From positions 1-50,806 of the forward strand of contig VGWA01000008.1 of the NCBI GenBank assembly GCA_016873795.1: a stretch of DNA of 50,806 nt, in the 5' to 3' direction. The notes under the pieces are model-generated. The model saw only the letters and a program-made list of their open reading frames with translations. It made no database searches and was not told the DNA's origin. This document shows positions 34,673 to 41,511 of this stretch, piece after piece. A program made the translations under genes and the position numbers. This stretch comes from Ignavibacteria bacterium (GTDB lineage Bacteria > Bacteroidota > Ignavibacteria > Tepidaquicellales > Tepidaquicellaceae). The first letter of the stretch is position 1, and each line of letters starts with the position of its first letter.

Positions 34673-35482
34673 ATGCCGAAAATATTTTTAATGATATTTT
34701 TAGTAGCGTTTTTGCGGGTTGGTTTTGTTTATCCTCAGGATTGTTACACGGTATTGAAAATTAAAGGCGAAGCGGAAGTGGAAAAAACAGGGAAAGCAGT
34801 GGCGGTGAACGACGAATTGTGTTCAAACGATAATCTGATTTTTAAGGATGCCAAAAGTGTAGTTGTCGTTCACAGCACAAAAAAAGGCAGGTTTACTCTG
34901 AAACCGTACAAGGCGAGTAAAAACGAACTTGTATATCTTGTTGATGACATAATAAGAAACAGTACTTCGACACTAATGACGAAAAGTTTTGAATTCGATA
35001 TTCCCGTGATGCCGGAATTCTCGGGAAACCGTTATTGTGTAGTAGGCACTCTCAGACTGCCAGTTGACCCCGTTTCCTTTCCTATGAATGAAAAGTTTTG
35101 TTTCACCCTGAATTATGTCTGCGGTGAAAAAAATATCTCGGTTGATATTCCGTTTTCCTGTGATACTTTGATTCTCGATAAAGATAATCTGTTTAACAAA
35201 GAGGATTGTCCGGTTAACACTGAAGATATCGGTTCGGTAAGTTTATTTTATACGGAAAAAAACACCGAAAACAGAAAGCTGATAAATAGATTTAAATTGA
35301 ATTTCATCAGCGAAGACGAATTAAAAACCGATATAGATAATTATCTGAAAATAGTAAAGAATGATGAACTTTCGGCTCCCAATTTAATCAATGATTTATA
35401 TTCTTATGCAAATTTCCTTTACGGGAAAATCAACGGGGAATTCTTTACCGAATGGGTAAGTAAAAATTACAACTTAAATTAA
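34673..35482 (+). CDS. Exported protein, second of three tandem paralogues
   Basis: A 269-residue paralogue of its neighbours, 4 bases after the previous stop, so translation is probably coupled. The signal peptide ends near PQ21. The same blocks are seen: DCYTVLKIKGEA, AVNDELCSNDN, VVVVHST, GRFTLKP. Cys24 and Cys50 match the conserved pair. The middle is the most divergent part and holds additional cysteines (CFTLNYVCGE, PFSC, EDC) not present in the other two, which suggests a different disulfide pattern. The function is unknown. Confidence 0.72.
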   Translation: MPKIFLMIFLVAFLRVGFVYPQDCYTVLKIKGEAEVEKTGKAVAVNDELCSNDNLIFKDAKSVVVVHSTKKGRFTLKPYKASKNELVYLVDDIIRNSTSTLMTKSFEFDIPVMPEFSGNRYCVVGTLRLPVDPVSFPMNEKFCFTLNYVCGEKNISVDIPFSCDTLILDKDNLFNKEDCPVNTEDIGSVSLFYTEKNTENRKLINRFKLNFISEDELKTDIDNYLKIVKNDELSAPNLINDLYSYANFLYGKINGEFFTEWVSKNYNLN

Positions 35483-35488
35483 AATATT

Positions 35489-36280
35489 ATGAAAATAATT
35501 TCATTGTTCCTGTTTTTAATATTTTCACTTCTTCAGGTTTCTTTTGCACAGGATTGTTATACGGTAATAAAAGTCAAAGGGGATGTTCTGCTCGAAAAAA
35601 ACCGTTCAATAATATCAATTAACGACGAAATTTGTTCAGGTGATAACCTTATATTCTCGAATGAAGATAATGTTGTTGTTGTTCACAGCACTGCAAAAGG
35701 AAGATTCACTCTTAAACCGAATAAACGTACAGAAAGCGAATTGATTTTTATGGTCAATGATGTTTTGAAACAAAGCGGAAATATTTTTACAAGGGATATT
35801 ACTTTTTCTCTGGCGGATGAATTCCGGGGAGTGTATTATATAATAGGGGAGACAAGAATTCTCGTGGATACCGATGATTTTCCGATGAACGGCGACAAAT
35901 TTTTCTATATCAGATATTTCTATAATAATGACACAATCAACGCAAAACTCAGATTCGACGGGGATACTCTTATACTTGATAAAGAAACTATTTTCAGAGT
36001 TAACGGTGTAATGATTAATCCTGATGATATAAAATCCGTTTTGCTTTATTATTATGACAGTACCAACAAAACTTCCGAATTAATAAGTGAATTTACTCTG
36101 AGATTTGCCGAAGAGGAAAAACTCAGAGAAGAACTCGGCAACTATTATGCCTTGCTGAAAAAAACAAATAAAAGTGAATATGAGATAATGAACAACCTGT
36201 ATTCATATTTCAACGATGTTTACGACAGGGTAAATATTGCAAGTTTTATGAAATGGGTCAACGAAAATATAAAAAACTAA
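35489..36280 (+). CDS. Exported protein, third of three tandem paralogues
   Basis: A 263-residue paralogue, 6 bases downstream of the second copy. Signal peptide 1-20, conserved DCYTVIKVKGDV, SINDEICSGDN, VVVVHST and GRFTLKP, with Cys23 and Cys49. It is closer to the first copy than to the second in its C-terminal half (FPMNGDKFFYIRYF against FPMNENKFFYLSYI). It ends the run; a hairpin with AACCGTT/AACGGTT arms lies 75 bases downstream. The function is unknown. Confidence 0.72.
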   Translation: MKIISLFLFLIFSLLQVSFAQDCYTVIKVKGDVLLEKNRSIISINDEICSGDNLIFSNEDNVVVVHSTAKGRFTLKPNKRTESELIFMVNDVLKQSGNIFTRDITFSLADEFRGVYYIIGETRILVDTDDFPMNGDKFFYIRYFYNNDTINAKLRFDGDTLILDKETIFRVNGVMINPDDIKSVLLYYYDSTNKTSELISEFTLRFAEEEKLREELGNYYALLKKTNKSEYEIMNNLYSYFNDVYDRVNIASFMKWVNENIKN

Positions 36281-36618
36281 CCCCCTCCTGTAACCAGTGA
36301 CTTTATTACAGCCCACTACTTAAGTCGTGGGAAAAGAAAACGTCACAAGACCCGAACCGTTTTAACGGTTTTATATTAATAAAATCCAGCCCACGACTAT
36401 TGTCATGAATGCCTTTTGTTTTTGGGCTATCCAATTCCCTCTCATTCCCTCGCAAGTCGGAGCGTAGCAGATATCCCGATTTTAGTTCGGGGTGGAAATC
36501 TGTTTTTAATCCTGAACTTGTTTGGCATACAATAGTGGGATTATATTAAGAACTGAATTTTGAACCGTATTAACACTTTTTCAGTTAAATATAATTTAAT
36601 TAAAAACAAACGACTATT
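36281..36618. repeat. Spacer with several palindromic repeats
   Basis: 338 bases without a gene. They contain the near-perfect palindrome CCCACTACTT-AAGTCGTGGG (36312-36331, one mismatch), a hairpin AACCGTT-TT-AACGGTT (36355-36370), an AGCCCA/TGGGCT pair spanning 36388-36428, and an imperfect ATCCCGA/TCGGGGT palindrome at about 36475-36495. These look like dispersed REP-type elements. No ORF of note. Confidence 0.6.
36355..36376 (+). terminator. Possible terminator of the CHASE2-paralogue operon
   Basis: A 7-bp stem AACCGTT/AACGGTT with a TT loop, followed by TTAT. It is the first simple hairpin after the third paralogue. The T-run is short, so termination is uncertain. Confidence 0.4.
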
Positions 36619-37020
36619 ATGAATATGGAAATTTATTTCGAAGGCAAAAAAAAAGTAATTGCAAATTACAACGGACTGATAATAAATACCGACCAGCCGT
36701 TAAAATCAGGCGGCGACGGAAGCGCGCCTGCACCGTTTGATTTATTTCTTGCCTCAATCGGAACCTGTGCCGGAATTTACATAAAATCTTTTTGCGACAA
36801 AAGAAACATTCCGACTGATGATATTAGAATCATTCAGTCTATGAACTATAATTCAAATCTTGGATTAATAGATAAAATCGACCTGGAAATAAAACTCCCG
36901 GCCGATTTTCCGGAAAAATATAAAGATGCCCTGATAAATGCAGCGGATTTATGTGCCGTTAAAAAACATCTCAAAAATCCCCCTGAAATAAATGTTACTA
37001 CGTTAGTTGCACCAAATTAA
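36619..37020 (+). CDS. OsmC-family protein
   Basis: A 133-residue OsmC/Ohr/YhfA-like protein. The redox-active cysteine pair of the family is present: Cys50 in SIGTCAGIYIKSFC and Cys112 in AADLCAVKKHL. The glycine-rich GGDGSAPAPFDLFLAS block before the first cysteine is also typical. Family members reduce hydroperoxides or act in sulfur/redox homeostasis. It is closer to the YhfA-like branch than to Ohr by the APAPFDLFL segment. It is a single gene between repeat-rich spacers. Confidence 0.85.
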   Translation: MNMEIYFEGKKKVIANYNGLIINTDQPLKSGGDGSAPAPFDLFLASIGTCAGIYIKSFCDKRNIPTDDIRIIQSMNYNSNLGLIDKIDLEIKLPADFPEKYKDALINAADLCAVKKHLKNPPEINVTTLVAPN

Positions 37021-37057
37021 AAGGCTTTTTTAAGTGTAATATAAATTTAAATACATA

Positions 37058-37100
37058 GTCATCCCTCATCAGTGACAATCTGTCAGAATCAGTGTTCATA
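37058..37100. repeat. 43-bp direct repeat, copy 1
   Basis: Begins GTCATCCCTCATCAGTGAC and ends CAGTGTTCATA. It matches 37226-37268 except for one base (AGTG against AGCG). Confidence 0.85.
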
Positions 37101-37156
37101 TAACTTTTCTCTATTATCCTGAACATTCCTGCCATTTACCCTTTGTTCCCGCTGTC

Positions 37157-37177
37157 ATCCTGAACTTGTTTCAGGAT
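37157..37177. repeat. REP-like palindrome ATCCTGAA-CTTGT-TTCAGGAT
   Basis: A perfect 8-bp stem with a 5-base loop, set within GCTGTCATCC...GGATCTT. I recall near-identical dispersed intergenic repeats in many environmental bacterial genomes. Confidence 0.65.
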
Positions 37178-37225
37178 CTTTAATCATACCTCTGATTTTA
37201 TTTTTTATATAAATTCAACTCTGAT

Positions 37226-37268
37226 GTCATCCCTCATCAGCGACAATCTGTCAGAATCAGTGTTCATA
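37226..37268. repeat. 43-bp direct repeat, copy 2
   Basis: The second copy of the 37058 repeat, 93 bases before the tRNA-Leu gene. Confidence 0.85.
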
Positions 37269-37360
37269 AAAAATTTTTTTTAAAATAACAGTCGAAAAAC
37301 TGTTTTTTGTGGATTGAATGTAAAAGACAAAACATTTAATTTTACAATAAATAGTTAATC

Positions 37361-37446
37361 GCCCGGGTGGCGGAACAGGTAGACGCGCAGGACTTAAAAT
37401 CCTGTTCACTGCAAAGTGAGTATCGGTTCGATTCCGATCTCGGGCA
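37361..37446 (+). tRNA. tRNA-Leu (anticodon TAA)
   Basis: An 86-nt class II tRNA with a long variable arm. Acceptor stem GCCCGGG pairs with CTCGGGC (one G-U). The anticodon loop ACTTAAAAT carries TAA. The T arm is ATCGG-TTCGATT-CCGAT. The discriminator base is A, and the 3' CCA is not encoded. It is followed at once by a hairpin terminator. Confidence 0.95.
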
Positions 37447-37451
37447 CCCGA

Positions 37452-37487
37452 AAAATCCTTTAAAGCAATGCTTTAGAGGATTTTTTT
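37452..37487. terminator. Terminator of tRNA-Leu
   Basis: AATCCTTTAAAGC and GCTTTAGAGGATT form a 13-bp stem with one mismatch around AAT, followed by T residues. Preceding A residues could also let it act for the convergent hydrolase gene that ends at 37520. Confidence 0.8.
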
Positions 37488-37519
37488 ATTCCACGGATTA
37501 GTTCGATTGTACCAAAGAA

Positions 37520-38722
37520 TTATATACGGTTTTCGAAAATTTCATCTAACCTGTCGAATATCCTCTGATTCGAACGCGCGGCGGCTCCTATCTGGCAATG
37601 CTCCTCCGCTCCTTCTTCGGTTGTAAATATCAGCATCTCTTTCGGACATTTCAATGCGTCATAAAGTTTTTGTGCCTGCCCGCCTATTAGTTTATCAGAT
37701 TCCGAATCTATTACTATCATTCTGCATTTTATTTTTTCAGCAACATCTTTCATCCGGTAGTGAGAAATTTTTTCCACGTATTCGTGCGGAGTTTTACAAT
37801 TGAATTTCCACATCCCGTCGTTCATTCCCCATCTCGAAGTCGTATCTTTTTTCATAAATTCGAATGTAGCACGGTCGAATTCTTCAGGACTGTATTTTGC
37901 ATATTCCACTATTTGTTCTCTCGGAATTCCGCTGCTCTGCTCCATCGTTCCCATAAAATCGTAAATTCCGCCGTTCGGAATGCATACTGCAATTCTGTGT
38001 TCAAAAGCAACTGCCCTCGGTGCAAGGTATCCGCCGAAACTTATTCCCATTAATGCGATGCGTGACGGGTCGGTTTCCTTTCTTGATAAAACATAATCAA
38101 CTATTGGTGTTATGACTTTTTCCCAGTCATATCTGAAATAAAGTTTTTGTTTTCTCAGGACTCTGCCCTGTCCCGGTCCCTCGAAAGCAAGGAAATTATA
38201 ACCTCTGTCATGTGCCGGGAAGCCGTGTCCTATGCATAGTTCCTCGAGTGTCCCGTCAAATCCCGTTTGTACTATAATTGTTGGGCAATTATTTCTTTCT
38301 GATTTCATATAGTATGCAGGCAGTGTAGTGTCTTCGTAAGGTATTTCTATATGTTCGAAAGGAGGATCGAATAATCCGGCTGCTTTAGCGAAAGAAGAAC
38401 TTGATTTCTCCCACAATTCGACTATTCGCGGGTCGTCTGTATTGCTGTGTAAAAAAAATTCTGCCGTACGGTAATAATTAGTCGAACGTAAATAACATTC
38501 CCGCGCGCTTACGTAATGTTTTTTTGCATAAGATTCTTCCCCGTAATTGAATATCCTTTCCGCTGTCCTGTACCATTCACTGTACCAGCTTTCGTCGTCT
38601 CCTTCTTTTATTCTGTATCCTGTACTTAAACACTCTCCGATATCGGCACCCTTATAATACATCTGCGAAATTGCTCTCAGCATTTCAAATGAATACTGCT
38701 CGTCATTGAAAATTATTTTCAT
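37520..38722 (-). CDS. Alpha/beta hydrolase (FrsA/acyl-peptidase-like)
   Basis: A 400-residue hydrolase. The N-terminal ~130 residues are helical (a lid-like domain). They are followed by the alpha/beta core with the nucleophile elbow GISFGG (Ser228), an acidic residue in the DSESDK segment (~345) and a catalytic-type His375 in EEHCQIG. The EGPGQGR segment at 181-187 is shared with the FrsA-like and 2,6-dihydropseudooxynicotine hydrolase-like group. The triad looks complete. The substrate is unknown. No signal peptide, so cytoplasmic. It is a single gene. Confidence 0.82.
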   Translation of the reverse strand: MKIIFNDEQYSFEMLRAISQMYYKGADIGECLSTGYRIKEGDDESWYSEWYRTAERIFNYGEESYAKKHYVSARECYLRSTNYYRTAEFFLHSNTDDPRIVELWEKSSSSFAKAAGLFDPPFEHIEIPYEDTTLPAYYMKSERNNCPTIIVQTGFDGTLEELCIGHGFPAHDRGYNFLAFEGPGQGRVLRKQKLYFRYDWEKVITPIVDYVLSRKETDPSRIALMGISFGGYLAPRAVAFEHRIAVCIPNGGIYDFMGTMEQSSGIPREQIVEYAKYSPEEFDRATFEFMKKDTTSRWGMNDGMWKFNCKTPHEYVEKISHYRMKDVAEKIKCRMIVIDSESDKLIGGQAQKLYDALKCPKEMLIFTTEEGAEEHCQIGAAARSNQRIFDRLDEIFENRI

Positions 38723-38969
38723 ATTCTAATTTTATTTAGTTTTTTGGTAATTATAATATAAATCTGAATTACTTTAAAGGAAAAATTTAATTTTTATTAT
38801 AGTATATTAAAATGTATAAAGCAGGGAATATCATATAAAATTAATTTAATATTTTCAATCTGTTAAAAAAATGAAATAATATAAATCAAATATATTGTAT
38901 AAAACTTATGTATTAATTATATTACATAAAAATAATGCTGATTTGCAAATAAAAAATTATTATTCTAAG

Positions 38970-39767
38970 ATGAATAAAACAAACAACGATAAAAAAGTAC
39001 TTGTTATTATCGGAAGTCCGCGCAGGGGAAACACTTATAAATTTTGCGAAGAATTTACTCGTAAGTTATCTGAAATTAATTCGCGGATAGATTTCGATTT
39101 TATCCATTTAAAAGATTATAAAATTGAAATGTGCAGGGGATGCCATGCATGTCTTCTGAAGGGAGTGGAGAAATGCCCGGTTAAAGACGATGTTCAGCTG
39201 ATATTTCAAAAACTAAAATCGGCTGACAGTTTTATTCTTGCCTCACCCGGGTACAATCAGCATGTTCCCGGAATAATGAAAAATTTCATTGACAGAATGA
39301 GCTTTAACTGCCACGAGCCGGCATTAATAGGAAAAAATGCTGTAACTGTTACGACTGTCGGAGGTATGGGAGCGGAAGCGGTATCCAAATATCTTACTAC
39401 AATTGCAACCTGCTGGGGTGCGCACGTATCACAAAAACTTGTCGAACTGATAGACTATAAAAACAATTTAGAGAAATACAGGAGAAAAATTGTTAAAGTC
39501 GTCGAAAAGACGGCAAACTCGTATAATCAGGATTTAGTTTCAGAAGAAAAACCCAAACCGAATCTTTATGATTTGATGATATTTGCATCGCTGAGGGAGG
39601 AGACCAGATTTTCAGAGCATTTCAGAAATATATGGATAGAAAAAGGGTGGGCTGACAGCGACTATTATTATGATGAGGGAATAAATATATTTAACAGAAT
39701 CATAGCAAAAATTTTAGGGTTCATAGTAAGAAAAGAAATGACCGCAGTATTCAAAAAAAGTAAATAA
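38970..39767 (+). CDS. NADPH-dependent FMN reductase / flavodoxin-family protein
   Basis: A 265-residue flavodoxin-like oxidoreductase from the ATG at 38970. The FMN phosphate loop is GSPRRGNTYKF. It is followed by a cysteine cluster (CRGCHACLLKG...KCPVKDD) shared with the iron-sulfur flavoprotein group, and by the SPGYNQHVPGIMKNFIDR segment that builds the flavin pocket. The C-terminal ~85 residues are an extension, ending in a hydrophobic helix (IIAKILGFIVR). A TTG at 38895 would add 25 AT-rich residues and is less likely. The physiological substrate is unknown. Confidence 0.82.
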   Translation: MNKTNNDKKVLVIIGSPRRGNTYKFCEEFTRKLSEINSRIDFDFIHLKDYKIEMCRGCHACLLKGVEKCPVKDDVQLIFQKLKSADSFILASPGYNQHVPGIMKNFIDRMSFNCHEPALIGKNAVTVTTVGGMGAEAVSKYLTTIATCWGAHVSQKLVELIDYKNNLEKYRRKIVKVVEKTANSYNQDLVSEEKPKPNLYDLMIFASLREETRFSEHFRNIWIEKGWADSDYYYDEGINIFNRIIAKILGFIVRKEMTAVFKKSK

Positions 39768-39908
39768 GCAGTCATAAGTCGATGCATTTTGAAAATAAGG
39801 TAGTTTTACTGAGAGACAAATAAACATTTACCGAATTACACGGAATAGTAATAAATTTTTTTGTAAATATCGTCAACTGATAAATTTAAAAAATTTAAAT
39901 AAATTATT

Positions 39909-40346
39909 ATGAACATCGATATCTGGTTTCTTTTAATTTTTATCCTGTTTTGGATTCTGGGACCTTTTTCTCAACTTGTACAGCTTATAGCACCCAATTT
40001 TCACAAGAAAATAGGATTTATGGAAGAAAAAACATTTGAACCTCAGTATAAGTGGTTCTATCTCGAAGAAAAAGCGATTGCAATTGCCGATATGTCTTTC
40101 CTGATAGCAGGGATTATTTTTGTAATCGGTAGTTTGCTGAAAACCGGATGGACAATTCCATTCGGAATATTCGTTTGTACTGTTTATATCTATTTCGGAA
40201 TAATGTCTATAATGCGATGGATTCTGCTCGGGAAAAATAATCTGAGCCCTGTATCTAAAAAACAACTTCCGGTTTATGTTATTTATATGTTACTTTTTGT
40301 AATATTCGGTTTCTTCGGATTGTTTTACTTGTGGAGTAAAGTATAA
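39909..40346 (+). CDS. Four-helix membrane protein, unknown function
   Basis: A 145-residue protein with predicted membrane segments at about 5-27, 56-77, 83-107 and 120-141. No catalytic or binding motif is seen and I do not recognise the family. It is a lone gene in an AT-rich setting, 141 bases after the flavoprotein gene. Confidence 0.65.
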   Translation: MNIDIWFLLIFILFWILGPFSQLVQLIAPNFHKKIGFMEEKTFEPQYKWFYLEEKAIAIADMSFLIAGIIFVIGSLLKTGWTIPFGIFVCTVYIYFGIMSIMRWILLGKNNLSPVSKKQLPVYVIYMLLFVIFGFFGLFYLWSKV

Positions 40347-40695
40347 AAAGCAAAATATACCGAATAAATAAGTAATTTTTATTCTTCTAATATATAACAG
40401 ATAAGATGTTGTATGAAACGGATTAAGGTTTGTGGTGTACCTGAAAGAAAAAGATGTAGAAATTTTTTATAAATAAAATAAATACGCCGAAATTTCGTTT
40501 TAAAATTTTTGCATTTATTAAACGAGTAATTATTTTTACTTTATTTTTCAGAGCAAAACTATTATACAGAATTAACGAAATTATGTAGAACTTATAAAGA
40601 TAATGTTTTTGATAAGATTCTCAAATTTTTTTTATACAGAAAAACAATCAATACTTATCTGAAAGCTAAAGACATTTTAATTCAAATAATTTATT
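40347..40695. other. AT-rich spacer before the restriction island
   Basis: 349 bases with no supported gene, repeat or RNA. One frame stays open for about 55 codons up to the stop at 40701-40703, but it has no ATG, GTG or TTG start. It probably holds the promoter for the restriction genes. Confidence 0.4.
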
Positions 40696-41490
40696 ATGAA
40701 TAGAAAAAATATCGTAGGAAAATTAATAAATTTCAGGGGACTGGTATATGCCCCTGTTGAGGAAAACGGGGTCATTTTTCTGTTTTCAAAACTTACGAAT
40801 GATTTAAATCTGTACATAGAAACAATAAGAAAGGGATTCCCTGACTGCATAGCAAAAAGATATATAGGCAGAGGACAATGGGAAGAGGTTCATATAGAAT
40901 TCGAGTTTAAATCTTCAGACTTTGAAAGACACGGTCATCTCAGAAGCATGCAGAAAGGAACAAAATGCGATATGATTGTCTGCTGGGAGCATGACTGGAA
41001 AAACTGTCCGAAGGATATAGAGGTAATAGAATTAAAAAATGAGTATTTGAATTATCCCAATCAGGTTATAGAAGAGCCCGACAAGGTAACCGAAATCAGC
41101 GAGTATAATTTAGAGGATTTATATAAGAATTACAGTTCTTCAAAAGAATTATTCGAATCGTTCAATCAACAGGCAAAAAAAATTAATAAAAATGTATGGA
41201 TGAAAGTAGTTAAATCAGGTGTATTTTATTATTCGCCTGAAAAGGTCTTCTTTAATGTAAAAATTCAGAAAAAAGGATTGAGGATTACATTATTTACTGC
41301 CGGTAAAAAAATAAAAAATGTCGAACCTGTATCGGAAGAAGGTACATACGGTCAAAAATGGGGAAGGTTCTATGTTAAGGGAAAAGCAGATGTTAAACCT
41401 GCAGTAAATGTTGTAAGACGCTCTTACGAACTTATTCGGAATGCAATAAAGAATAAAGAAAATACCGGATGGTATGCCGAAGTTGAATAA
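40696..41490 (+). CDS. PD-(D/E)XK-like nuclease fused to a DUF5655-like domain
   Basis: A 264-residue protein at the head of the type I restriction island, 21 bases before hsdM. Residues ~30-110 show a PD-(D/E)XK-like pattern: PD at 49-50, then HIEFEFK with Glu70 and Lys72, and the hydrophobic CDMIVCWEHDW. The C-terminal part (~145-264) resembles DUF5655: KKGLRITLF, a GxxGxxxGRFYV-type strand, and a final long helix (RRSYELIRNAIK). The nuclease reading is inferred from motif spacing only. It could be a modification-dependent or accessory endonuclease. Its tight spacing suggests it is cotranscribed with hsdM and hsdS. Confidence 0.6.
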   Translation: MNRKNIVGKLINFRGLVYAPVEENGVIFLFSKLTNDLNLYIETIRKGFPDCIAKRYIGRGQWEEVHIEFEFKSSDFERHGHLRSMQKGTKCDMIVCWEHDWKNCPKDIEVIELKNEYLNYPNQVIEEPDKVTEISEYNLEDLYKNYSSSKELFESFNQQAKKINKNVWMKVVKSGVFYYSPEKVFFNVKIQKKGLRITLFTAGKKIKNVEPVSEEGTYGQKWGRFYVKGKADVKPAVNVVRRSYELIRNAIKNKENTGWYAEVE

Positions 41491-41511
41491 TATTTAAATT
41501 GTAAAATTACT

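Larger units (their letters stand above)
37021..37360. repeat. Repeat-rich spacer upstream of tRNA-Leu
   Basis: 340 bases without a gene. Two 43-bp direct repeats (37058-37100 and 37226-37268, one difference) flank the palindrome ATCCTGAA-CTTGT-TTCAGGAT (37157-37177). The repeats each contain TGACA-ATC-TGTCA or a one-base variant of it. Confidence 0.75.

Noticed and set aside
40530-40703. Open frame of about 55 codons ending at 40703, just before and overlapping the start of the nuclease-like gene.
   Set aside because: It has no ATG, GTG or TTG start and no ribosome site. Open frames of this length are common in AT-rich spacers.
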